Assembly (NCBI GenBank): GCA_043392685.1
Contig: JBHZGM010000010.1
Strand: one strand, 5' to 3'
DNA length: 64,000 nt
Source of the DNA: Metapseudomonas sp043392685
GTDB taxonomy: Bacteria; Pseudomonadota; Gammaproteobacteria; Pseudomonadales; Pseudomonadaceae
A model generated the notes under the pieces. The model was not told the DNA's origin. It ran no database searches and worked only from the letters and a program-made list of their open reading frames with translations. Within the stretch, counting starts at the first letter, position 1. Each line of letters opens with the position of its first letter. Positions 56,813 through 64,000 of the stretch are shown here, in pieces. Made by a program: the position numbers and the translations under genes.

Positions 56813-57289
56813 ATGTTGTACGAAAGCATCGATACCGCCGCCATCAACGACGAAGACCTGCCCTGGGTACCATTCGCGCCCTACAGCAACGAGGTATTGC
56901 TCAAATACATCAAGTGCGATCCGGTGCGCGGCGAGACCATCACACTGCTCAAGGCGCCTGCCGGCACTACCCTGCCCCGTCACCACCACTCGGGTACGGT
57001 CATCGTCTACACCATCAAGGGCGGTTGGAAGTATCTGGAACACGACTGGGTTTCCCGCGAGGGTGGCGTGGTGTTCGAAACGGCCGGCACCAGCCACACC
57101 CCCACCACGCTGCCTGAGTACGGCGACGAAATCATCACCCTGAACATCACCCAGGGCGACCTGCTGTACTTCGACGACAACGACAACCTCTTCGCCATCG
57201 AGAACTGGAAATCCGGGGTCGAGCGCTACCGAGCCTTCTGCGCAGCCAATGGCATCGAAGCCCGAGACATCACCAGTTTCTCGATCTGA
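56813..57289 (+). CDS. Cupin, 2,4'-dihydroxyacetophenone dioxygenase family
   Basis: A 158-residue single-domain cupin. PRHHHSGTVIVYTIKGGWKY holds the first cupin motif (HxHxnG-type) and VFETAGTSHTPTTLPEYG the second, with His ligands for an Fe(II) centre. The fold and length match 2,4'-dihydroxyacetophenone dioxygenase and its homologues, which cleave a C-C bond next to a keto group. Its gene lies in a run with a reductase and a sulfatase, so a sulfated or phenolic ketone substrate is conceivable but unproven. Confidence 0.85.
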   Translation: MLYESIDTAAINDEDLPWVPFAPYSNEVLLKYIKCDPVRGETITLLKAPAGTTLPRHHHSGTVIVYTIKGGWKYLEHDWVSREGGVVFETAGTSHTPTTLPEYGDEIITLNITQGDLLYFDDNDNLFAIENWKSGVERYRAFCAANGIEARDITSFSI

Positions 57290-57340
57290 TCGTCGTGGGG
57301 GCCGCGCCTGGTGCGCAGGCCCCACTCGCCAGTGCCATAC

Positions 57341-57351
57341 ACAACAAGAAC
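57341..57351 (+). promoter_or_regulatory. Crc/Hfq-type A-rich motif before the sulfatase gene
   Basis: ACAACAAGAAC lies ten bases before the sulfatase ATG, in the position of the ribosome site, where no GGAG is present. Confidence 0.5.
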
Positions 57352-57361
57352 GGACCCGCCC

Positions 57362-59734
57362 ATGACCCAGAAGCTGCCACTGTCCGGGCACTTCAGCGTG
57401 AAGCTGAGCCTGGTGCTCGCCAGCTCCATCAGCTCCATCGCTGGCGCGCAGGACACCTTGCCATTCCCGCCGACGCCTTCGGCCAGCGACGCCAAGCCGA
57501 CGTTGCAGGATTCCCGGCACCAGAAACGCGAGCAACAGTCGCACCTGCCGGCCGATGCGCCGAACATCCTGGTGATCATGCTCGACGATGCCGGCTTCGC
57601 CCAGGCTGATACCGTCGGTGGCAGTATCCATACGCCGACCCTGAGCCGCATCGCCGACAGCGGCGTGCGCTACAACGCCTTCCATACCTCGGCGATCAGC
57701 TCCGCCACCCGCGCCGCGCTGCTCACCGGGCGCAATCATCACCGGGTCGGCAACGGCGTGATCGCCGAACTGGCCACGGACTGGGACGGTTACACGGGCG
57801 AGATTCCGAAAAGCTCCGCGACCATGGCAGAGGTGCTCAAGCAGTACGGCTACAACACCGCCGCCTTCGGCAAATGGCACAACACACCACCACTGCACAC
57901 CACCGCCGCCGGTCCCTTCGATACCTGGCCGACCGGTTACGGCTTCGAGCATTTCTACGGTTTCCTGGCCGGCGAGACCTCGCAGTACGAACCGCGTCTG
58001 TACCGTAATACCACGCCGATTGAACCGCCCCGTGATCCGCGCTACCACCTCAGCGAGGATCTCGCCGCTCAGGCGGTGGACTGGCTGCAGGATCACCAGA
58101 CCTACGCGCCGAACAAGCCCTTCTTCATGTACTGGGCGCCCGGCGCCGTGCACGGTCCGCATCAGGTGAACGCCGAATGGGCGGACAAGTACAAGGGCAA
58201 GTTCGACGCCGGCTGGGATGTCTATCGCGAACAGACCTTCGTCCGTCAGAAGGCCCTCGGCTTCATCCCGGCCGATGCAAAGCTCACCCCGCGCCCCGCC
58301 GAACTGCCGGCCTGGGACAGCCTGAGCCCCGAGCAGCAGCGCTACCAGGCGCGCCTGATGGAGGTGTTCGCGGGTTTCCTCGAACACACCGACACCCAGG
58401 CCGGCAAGATCATCGACGAGCTGGAACGCTCCGGCCAGCGCGCCAACACCCTGATCTTCTACGTGCTGGGCGACAACGGCGCCTCGGCCGAAGGCATGGA
58501 AGGCACCATCAACGAGCTGCTGGCGCAGAACGGCATCCCGGTGCCCAAGGAGCAGCAACTGAAGGTGCTCGACGGCATGTACGGAGGCCTCCCGGCCCTG
58601 GGAGGGCCGAAGTTGGAGAGCATGTACAACGCGGCCTGGGCCTGGGCTGGCTCCGGTCCCTTCCCCGGCACCAAGCTGGTCGCCGGCTACTTCGGCGGCA
58701 CGCGCACGCCGCTAGCGGTGTCCTGGCCGAAAGGGATCAAGGCGGACCAGAACGTCCGGGGCCAGTTCCACCATGTCAACGACATCGCTCCCACCGTCTA
58801 CGACATCCTCGCCATCACCCCGCCCAAGCAGGTCAACGGCATCGCCCAGGACCCGCTGGACGGCGTGAGCATGCGCTACAGCTTCGCCGACGCCGAGGCC
58901 AAGTCGCGCAAGACCGCGCAGTACTTCGAAGTGCTCGGAAGCCGCGGTATCTACAAGGACGGCTGGATGGCCTCGGTGTTCGGCCCACGCAAGCCCTGGG
59001 TGCAAGGTTTTTCCCAGGTCATGGGCTGGAATCCAGCCAATGACCTGTGGGCGCTCTACGACCTGAGCAAGGATTATTCGCAAGCCACCGACGTGGCCGC
59101 CAGCAACCCGCAAAAGCTGGCCGAGCTGAAGGCGGAGTTCGACGCCCAGGCCAGGTCCAACAAGGTCTACCCGATCGGCGCCGGGCTCTACCCTCTCCTC
59201 CACCCGAACGAGCGGATTGCCACCCATCAACGGGAATGGACCTTCAGCGACCGGGTCAAGCGCCTGCCGGAGTTCGCCGCGCCCAACTTGCGCAACCAGG
59301 ACAACAAGGTGCTGGTGGAGGCCGACCTGCCGGCGAACGCCAGCGGCGTGCTCTACGCCATGGGCGGTATCGGTGGCGGCGTGAGCCTGTACCTGGACGA
59401 CGGCTACCTGGTCTACGAATACAACTCGCTAGCGATTTCCCGCACCATCCTGCGCTCGGCGGACCGCCTGCCAGCAGGCAAGGCCAGCATCGAGGTGCTG
59501 ACCCGTATGGCATCGTCCAAACCCGGCGCGGGAGCTAACCTCAGCCTGCTGCTGGATGGCCGGGAAGTGGCCAAGGGCGCCACGCCCTTCACGCCCCCCT
59601 TGACCTTCACCGCCAGCGAAACCTTCGATGTGGCCGTGGATCTGGGCTCGCCGGTGACCCTGGACTACTTCGAGCGCGCGCCCTTCGCGCTCAACGGCAA
59701 GGTCAATCAGGTGCGCATCGCCTATACCCCCTGA
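57362..59734 (+). CDS. Periplasmic arylsulfatase, Ser-type formylglycine precursor
   Basis: A 790-residue type I sulfatase. Start at 57362 gives a signal ending near IAGA-QDT. The Ca-binding pair is D75/D76 (MLDDAGFA). The active-site motif reads S113-S-A-T-R, so Ser, not Cys, is converted to formylglycine, and Ala replaces the usual Pro. AALLTGRNHHRVG follows, with catalytic Lys/His candidates in FGKWHN, and a C-terminal ~200-residue beta-rich domain ends the chain. It hydrolyses a sulfate ester; substrate unknown. The radical-SAM maturase for Ser-type sulfatases is the next gene. Confidence 0.93.
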   Translation: MTQKLPLSGHFSVKLSLVLASSISSIAGAQDTLPFPPTPSASDAKPTLQDSRHQKREQQSHLPADAPNILVIMLDDAGFAQADTVGGSIHTPTLSRIADSGVRYNAFHTSAISSATRAALLTGRNHHRVGNGVIAELATDWDGYTGEIPKSSATMAEVLKQYGYNTAAFGKWHNTPPLHTTAAGPFDTWPTGYGFEHFYGFLAGETSQYEPRLYRNTTPIEPPRDPRYHLSEDLAAQAVDWLQDHQTYAPNKPFFMYWAPGAVHGPHQVNAEWADKYKGKFDAGWDVYREQTFVRQKALGFIPADAKLTPRPAELPAWDSLSPEQQRYQARLMEVFAGFLEHTDTQAGKIIDELERSGQRANTLIFYVLGDNGASAEGMEGTINELLAQNGIPVPKEQQLKVLDGMYGGLPALGGPKLESMYNAAWAWAGSGPFPGTKLVAGYFGGTRTPLAVSWPKGIKADQNVRGQFHHVNDIAPTVYDILAITPPKQVNGIAQDPLDGVSMRYSFADAEAKSRKTAQYFEVLGSRGIYKDGWMASVFGPRKPWVQGFSQVMGWNPANDLWALYDLSKDYSQATDVAASNPQKLAELKAEFDAQARSNKVYPIGAGLYPLLHPNERIATHQREWTFSDRVKRLPEFAAPNLRNQDNKVLVEADLPANASGVLYAMGGIGGGVSLYLDDGYLVYEYNSLAISRTILRSADRLPAGKASIEVLTRMASSKPGAGANLSLLLDGREVAKGATPFTPPLTFTASETFDVAVDLGSPVTLDYFERAPFALNGKVNQVRIAYTP

Positions 59735-59885
59735 CGCGTTCATGACCGCCCCGGCCTGGCCGGGAGCGGTCAGCCGTTCGCCCATCCCCCCGGCCATGGG
59801 GGGTGGCCGCCGAGCAACTGCCGCCTAGTCTTTTGCATCGGACTGCGGCAGCTCGCCAGGCGGTCGGCACAGCGGTGACCCAACG

Positions 59886-61160
59886 ATGCACAATCCCGAA
59901 CCCATGCCCCAGGGCCTGCACCTCATGGCCAAGCCGGTCGGGCCAATCTGCAACCTCGATTGCAGCTACTGTTTCTACTTGGAGAAGGAGCAGCAGTTTC
60001 CACCTCGCGAGCACTTCCGCATGGACGACAAGGTCTTGCGCGACTACGTGCAGCGCTACATCGCGGCACAATCCGGCCCAGAAGTGGAATTCACCTGGCA
60101 TGGTGGCGAGCCGACCCTGCTCGGCCTGGAATTCTTCCAGCGCGCCTGTGACTACCAGCGCCGCTTCGCCGGCGGCAAGGTCATCCGCAATACTCTGCAG
60201 ACCAATGGCACCCTTCTCGACGACGACTGGGGCGACTTCCTCGCCCGCGAGGGTTTCCTGGTCGGTCTCAGCCTCGATGGCCCGCAGGAGGTGCATGACC
60301 TCCATCGTCCGGACAAGCGCGGTCGCTCCAGCTTCGACCAGGTGATGCGAGGTCTCAGTGTGCTGCAAAGGTACGGGGTCGAATTCAACGTGCTGGTTAC
60401 AGTGGCCCGCGAGGTCGCCCGCTACCCGCTAGAGGTCTACCGCTTCCTCAAGGCTGAGGGAGTGCGGCATATCCAGTTCAATCCAGTGGTGGAGCGACAG
60501 CCCTCCGCCCCCGAGCAGGGCCGCGGCCTGCACTTCGCCACACCGCCAGAGCTGCGCCTGCGTGTCTTGCCTGAGTCGGCACCGGTCACGCCGCAGACAG
60601 TCGAGCCCGAGCGCTATGGCGACTTCCTGATCGCCATCTTCGACGAATGGGTGCGCCAGGATGTCGGCCAGGTCCACGTGATGAACTTCGAATGGGCACT
60701 GGCCTCCTGGTGCCAGCTGCCACCTTCGGTCTGCCTGTTCGCCGCGCGTTGTGGCAAGGCGGCGATCGTCGAGCATGACGGCAGCCTCTACTCCTGCGAT
60801 CACTACATGTACCCGGAGTACCGACTGGGCAACATCCAGACTGACGATCCCGCCACTCTCCTCGCTTCCCCCGCGCAGCAGGCCTTCGGCGCGGCCAAGG
60901 AAGAGGCGTTGCCGGCTTATTGCCGCGACTGCGACTACCGCTTCGCCTGCCATGGCGAATGCCCGAAGAACCGTTTCATGACCACGCCCGATGGCGAACC
61001 CGGCCTGAACTACCTGTGCCCGGCGTACAAGAAGTATTTCCGCCACCTGACGCCCTACTTGAACACCATGGCCAAGCTGGTCAGCCACGGCCAACCAGCC
61101 TCGCTGATCATGCAGGCGATTTCGGGACCGCTGCTGGTGCCGCTGGGGACGAAAGGCTGA
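59886..61160 (+). CDS. Anaerobic sulfatase-maturating enzyme (radical SAM, SPASM)
   Basis: A 424-residue radical-SAM protein. The 4Fe-4S cluster Cys are C22, C26, C29 (CNLDCSYCF). WHGGEPTLLG and NGTLLDDDW fit the SAM-binding core, and the SPASM part has CDHYMYPEYRLG and CRDCDYRFACHGECPKNRF for two auxiliary clusters. It oxidises the active-site Ser (or Cys) of the sulfatase to formylglycine, and unlike FGE needs no oxygen. The gene follows the sulfatase by 151 bases on the same strand, the AtsA/AtsB arrangement. Confidence 0.93.
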   Translation: MHNPEPMPQGLHLMAKPVGPICNLDCSYCFYLEKEQQFPPREHFRMDDKVLRDYVQRYIAAQSGPEVEFTWHGGEPTLLGLEFFQRACDYQRRFAGGKVIRNTLQTNGTLLDDDWGDFLAREGFLVGLSLDGPQEVHDLHRPDKRGRSSFDQVMRGLSVLQRYGVEFNVLVTVAREVARYPLEVYRFLKAEGVRHIQFNPVVERQPSAPEQGRGLHFATPPELRLRVLPESAPVTPQTVEPERYGDFLIAIFDEWVRQDVGQVHVMNFEWALASWCQLPPSVCLFAARCGKAAIVEHDGSLYSCDHYMYPEYRLGNIQTDDPATLLASPAQQAFGAAKEEALPAYCRDCDYRFACHGECPKNRFMTTPDGEPGLNYLCPAYKKYFRHLTPYLNTMAKLVSHGQPASLIMQAISGPLLVPLGTKG

Positions 61161-61182
61161 GAATCGCCAGGTTTGCAGTAGC

Positions 61183-61247
61183 TGTAGGAGCGAGCTTGCT
61201 CGCGAACGATCCGAGCGAGACCATTCGCGAGCAAGCTCGCTCCTACA
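61183..61247. repeat. REPIN (inverted REP pair)
   Basis: The 24-base arms beginning TGTAGGAGCGAGCTTGCTCG and ending CGAGCAAGCTCGCTCCTACA are perfect reverse complements around an ~17-base spacer. This is the typical palindromic pair of Pseudomonas REP sequences mobilised by a RAYT transposase elsewhere in the genome. Confidence 0.92.
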
Positions 61248-61294
61248 CAAAGCCCACGCTACGGCGCTCCCGCTAGAGCGAAGCGAAGCCCATC

Positions 61295-61331
61295 AAAAAA
61301 ACCCGGCACGCGCTTGCGTGCCGGGCTTTTT
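61295..61331. terminator. Bidirectional intrinsic terminator
   Basis: CCCGGCACGC and GCGTGCCGGG form a perfect ten-base stem with a GCTT loop, flanked by A7 on one side and T5 on the other. It ends the minus-strand MMPL gene (stop at 61339) with a T7 run and also the plus-strand sulfatase operon. Confidence 0.93.
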
Positions 61332-61338
61332 CGCCTCC

Positions 61339-63768
61339 TTAGCGAACCTTGCGCAGAAGGAAGTGAGAGAGCGCCGGGATCAACACCAGGGCACCGACCA
61401 TGTTCCAGATGAACATGAAGGTCAGCAGGATGCCCATGTCGGCCTGGAACTTGATCGGCGACCAGGCCCAGGTGACTACCCCGGCGGCCAAGGTGATACC
61501 CACCAGCGCCACCACCTTGCCGGTGAAGGCCACCGCATTGCGGTACGCCACGCCCAGGGAGAGTCCGGCGCGCTGCTGGGCCAGCTGGACGCTGAGCAGG
61601 TACAGGGCATAGTCGACGCCGATGCCCACGCCCAGCGCGATCACCGGCAACGTGGCCACCTTCACACCCATGCCCAGCCAGACCATCAGGGCTTCGCAGA
61701 GGATCGAGGTGAGCATCAGCGGCACCACCGCCACCACCACCGCGCGCCAGCTGCGGAAAGTGATGAAGCAGAGCAGGATCACCGCGCCGTACACATAGAG
61801 CAGCATGGTGCGGTTAGCCTCGCGCACGACGATATTGGTCGCGGCCTCGATCCCGGCGCTGCCGGCGGCGAGCATGAACTGGCGGTCCTCGGTGCTGTGC
61901 TCGCGGGCAAAGCCTTCGGCCACCTTCACCACGTGGTCGAGGGTCTCGGCCTTGTGGTCGGTCAGGTAGGCCACCACCGGCATCATCGAGCAGTCGTTGT
62001 TGAACAGTTCCGGGTTATTTACCGACGCTTGCTGGGCGCCGTAGTTGAGGACGTTCTGGTTGCGCGCGATGGTCAGCCACTTCGGGTTGCCCTCGTAGGA
62101 GCCGGCGGTGATCTGGCGCACGGCGTTCACCAGCGACACCGTGGTCTGCACACCCGGCTGCTGTTGCAGCAGCCAACCGAGGCGATCGGCCTCCACCAGG
62201 CTCTCGTACTTCAGGCACCCCTCCGTGGGGGTCTTCAGCATCACCGCGAAGAGGTCACTGGACAGCGAATAGTTGGAGGTGATGTAGGCATTGTCGCGGT
62301 TGTAGCGCGAGTCCGGGCGCAACTCCGGCGCACCGGGGTCGAGGTCGCCGATCTTCAACTGCAGGCTGACCACGAAGCCGAGCACGGCGAGCAGGCCGGC
62401 CACTACCAGGGCCGCGCCGGCCCAACGGCGCTCGGTGAAGCGGTCGAGCAAGCTCCACAGCGCTCCCAGGCCCTTGCCGCGCAGCTCGTCGTTCTCGCCA
62501 CGCAGGCTGCGCTCGGCGGCCTGGCGGCTGACGCCGAAGTAGGACAGCAGCACGGGCAGCAGCACCAGGTTGGTGAAGATCAATACCGCCACACCGATGC
62601 TGGCGGTGATCGCCAGGTCCTGGATCACCGGGATATCGATCAGCATCAGCACGGCGAAGCCCACGGCGTCAGCCAGCAGCGCGGTGAGCCCGGCGAGGAA
62701 CAGCCGGCGGAAGGTGTAGCGCGCCGCCACCAGCTGGTGGGTGCCACGCCCGACATCCTGCATGATGCCGTTCATCTTCTGCGCGCCGTGGGACACGCCA
62801 ATGGCGAAGACCAGGAACGGCACGAGGATCGAGAAGGGATCGAGGTTATAACCGAGCAGCGCCACCAGCCCCAGCTGCCAGGCCACTGCGATCACCGAAC
62901 AGAAGATCACCAGCGCGGTGCTGCACACGCAGCGGGTGTAGAAGTAGATGATGGCGGTGGCGATCAGCGCGGCGGCGCCGAAATACATCATCACCTGTAC
63001 CAGGCCGTCGAGCAGGTCGCCGATCAGCTTGGCGAAACCGATGACGCGGACCTTGATCGGCCCCGTGCCCTCCTCGCCCGCCACCCGCGCCGCGCCGTCG
63101 AATTCGTACTTGTCGCGCAGCTTCTCTTCCAGGGTGCGGGAGAACGCGTGGTAGTCCATGGCCTTGCCGGTGACCGGGTCCTTCTCCAGCAGCGGCACGA
63201 AGATCATGCTCGACTTGAAGTTGTTGCCCACCAGGCTGCCGACGATGCCGGAGCGGGCGATGTTCATCCGCAGTTGCTCCATGCCCTGCGCCGAACCATC
63301 GTAGGCGTCCGGCATGACCGGGCCGCCACGGAAGCCTTCCTCGGTCACTTCGGTCCAGCGCACGGCCGGGGTCCACAGCGACTTCATCCAGGCGCGGTCC
63401 ACGCCCGGCGTGACGAACAGCTCGTCGTTGACCTCCTTGAGCACCTGCAGATAGCGCGGGTCGAAGATATCGCCGCCGCTATTCTCCACCACGACCCGCA
63501 CCGAGTTGCCCAGCCCCCGCAGGGACTGGCGGTTATCCAGGTAGTTCTTGATGAAAGGATGACTCTGCGGAAGCATTTTTTCGAAGCTGGCGCTGAGGGT
63601 CAGGCGCGTGGCGGCGTAGTAGCCCAGCGTCAGGGTGGCGAGCAGGCACGCCAGCACTACCAGTAGCCGGTTGTTGAAGATCAGGCGCTCCAACAGATTG
63701 CCGGAGCGCGCATCGAAGCCCTTCAGCTCCTGGATCACCGGCATGGTGTCGAGTTCGTAGTTGCCCAT
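61339..63768 (-). CDS. MMPL/RND-family transporter
   Basis: An 809-residue inner-membrane protein with an MMPL fold: one helix, a large periplasmic loop (residues ~70-260), a helix bundle, a second periplasmic loop and a second bundle, roughly twelve helices. LITSNLVLLPVLLSYFG-like and GIGVDYALYLLSV segments correspond to the proton-relay helices. RND/MMPL proteins near DUF1302 and YCF48-like genes are linked to hydrophobic-compound degradation in Pseudomonas and other genera. It is followed, upstream in transcription, by the YCF48-like gene. Confidence 0.92.
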   Translation of the reverse strand: MGNYELDTMPVIQELKGFDARSGNLLERLIFNNRLLVVLACLLATLTLGYYAATRLTLSASFEKMLPQSHPFIKNYLDNRQSLRGLGNSVRVVVENSGGDIFDPRYLQVLKEVNDELFVTPGVDRAWMKSLWTPAVRWTEVTEEGFRGGPVMPDAYDGSAQGMEQLRMNIARSGIVGSLVGNNFKSSMIFVPLLEKDPVTGKAMDYHAFSRTLEEKLRDKYEFDGAARVAGEEGTGPIKVRVIGFAKLIGDLLDGLVQVMMYFGAAALIATAIIYFYTRCVCSTALVIFCSVIAVAWQLGLVALLGYNLDPFSILVPFLVFAIGVSHGAQKMNGIMQDVGRGTHQLVAARYTFRRLFLAGLTALLADAVGFAVLMLIDIPVIQDLAITASIGVAVLIFTNLVLLPVLLSYFGVSRQAAERSLRGENDELRGKGLGALWSLLDRFTERRWAGAALVVAGLLAVLGFVVSLQLKIGDLDPGAPELRPDSRYNRDNAYITSNYSLSSDLFAVMLKTPTEGCLKYESLVEADRLGWLLQQQPGVQTTVSLVNAVRQITAGSYEGNPKWLTIARNQNVLNYGAQQASVNNPELFNNDCSMMPVVAYLTDHKAETLDHVVKVAEGFAREHSTEDRQFMLAAGSAGIEAATNIVVREANRTMLLYVYGAVILLCFITFRSWRAVVVAVVPLMLTSILCEALMVWLGMGVKVATLPVIALGVGIGVDYALYLLSVQLAQQRAGLSLGVAYRNAVAFTGKVVALVGITLAAGVVTWAWSPIKFQADMGILLTFMFIWNMVGALVLIPALSHFLLRKVR

Positions 63769-63798
63769 GGTTGGCGGCTCTCTGAAAGTCGGGTTGGC

Positions 63799-64000
63799 TC
63801 ATTGGAGGGGCAGCAGGCGTACGCCACGGGTTCCCACCAGCACCAGCGAGTCGCCGCTGGCTAACACTGCCGAGACCGGGCCGAGGGCATCCTGCGGCTG
63901 CACGGCGAAGCTGGCACCGTCGTCGGTGCTAACCAGCACATGGCCGGCCTGGCTGAGCAGGACGACCCGTCCAGCGGGGTCGAGGGTGGCGGCAACGATG
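63799..64000 (-). CDS. YCF48/BNR-like protein, C-terminal end only (runs out of window)
   Basis: The reverse strand from 64000 has an open frame to a TGA at 63799-63801, ending GTRGVRLLPLQ. The visible 66 residues hold one propeller-type unit (VLLSQAGHVLVSTDDGASF), as in YCF48/BNR-repeat proteins that accompany MMPL and DUF1302 genes. The start is outside the window. The TGA lies 30 bases before the MMPL start, so the two genes are likely co-transcribed. Confidence 0.8.
   Translation of the reverse strand, partial: IVAATLDPAGRVVLLSQAGHVLVSTDDGASFAVQPQDALGPVSAVLASGDSLVLVGTRGVRLLPLQ

Noticed and set aside
56147..58558. An 803-residue open frame on the minus strand
   Set aside because: It runs opposite to the membrane protein, cupin and sulfatase genes, whose motifs are clear; composition is that of a reverse-strand artefact.
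61318..63666. A 782-residue open frame on the plus strand
   Set aside because: Antisense to the MMPL transporter, dominated by His/Gln/Gly/Arg, with no start signal.

Overview
The window reads as one chromosomal stretch of a GC-rich Pseudomonas. Supporting signs are a REPIN made of two inverted GTAGGAGCGAGCTTGCTCGC-type arms (61183-61247), a tRNA-Pro-like attachment remnant, repeated AACAAGAA (Crc/Hfq-type) leaders, and gene families typical of the genus: DUF1302/DUF1329, OprD, an AcoR-type activator and MalT-type LuxR. The species cannot be fixed from sequence alone. Almost everything here is catabolic or accessory; apart from glutaredoxin there is no housekeeping block.

Layout. (1) 1-5.4 kb: glutaredoxin, then on the minus strand a 1,238-residue multicopper oxidase with two near-identical Ig-like repeats, followed by a Sco-cytochrome c fusion. 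(2) 5.8-6.15 kb: scar of an integrated element (integrase tail plus the 3' half of tRNA-Pro). (3) 6.3-24 kb, minus strand: a large acyl-CoA catabolic gene set. It holds an alpha-methylacyl-CoA racemase, an SCP-x-type thiolase, a two-chain MaoC hydratase, two copies of an SDR / acyl-CoA dehydrogenase / acyl-CoA ligase module, two crotonases, two more SDRs, and an ACAD10/11-like dehydrogenase with its APH-like kinase. A divergent MalT-type LuxR regulator (24.2-26.9 kb) faces it, and DUF1302 and DUF1329 envelope proteins follow. (4) 30.9-35.9 kb: a patchwork with an unrecognised 668-residue protein, IS3 and IS1182 transposase fragments, an OprD tail, a GNAT enzyme and an orphan TatA. (5) 35.9-46.5 kb: a sigma-54-type regulon. 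Its operon encodes a Tat-exported small subunit, a GMC oxidoreductase, an acetoin/2-oxoacid dehydrogenase with E2 split into a free lipoyl carrier and a bare catalytic core, a zinc alcohol dehydrogenase and a lipoate ligase. An outer-membrane protein and the AcoR-like activator lie next to it. (6) 47.3-54.6 kb: two DUF1254/DUF1214 proteins, a DUF3313 lipoprotein, a FadL/OmpP1-type porin and an AraC regulator, with fragments showing past duplication and deletion. (7) 55-64 kb: a saccharopine-dehydrogenase-like reductase, a small membrane protein, a cupin of the dihydroxyacetophenone dioxygenase family, a Ser-type sulfatase with its radical-SAM maturase, then an MMPL/RND transporter and the end of a YCF48/BNR-like protein.

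How it fits together (inference). Region 3 looks able to import, CoA-activate, epimerise and beta-oxidise a hydrophobic, alpha-methyl-branched (isoprenoid- or sterol-side-chain-like) acid, and possibly a 4-hydroxyacyl-CoA via phosphorylation. The DUF1302, DUF1329, MMPL and YCF48-like proteins that usually sit together are split between 27-30 kb and 61-64 kb, so regions 3 and 7 may serve one pathway. Region 5 looks like periplasmic alcohol oxidation coupled to thiolytic cleavage of an acyloin or 2-oxoacid. Two -24/-12 promoters there each have the same TTACA-N2-TGTAA operator about 90 bp upstream, which ties region 5 into one regulon. All functional assignments come from motifs read by eye; no database search was run.
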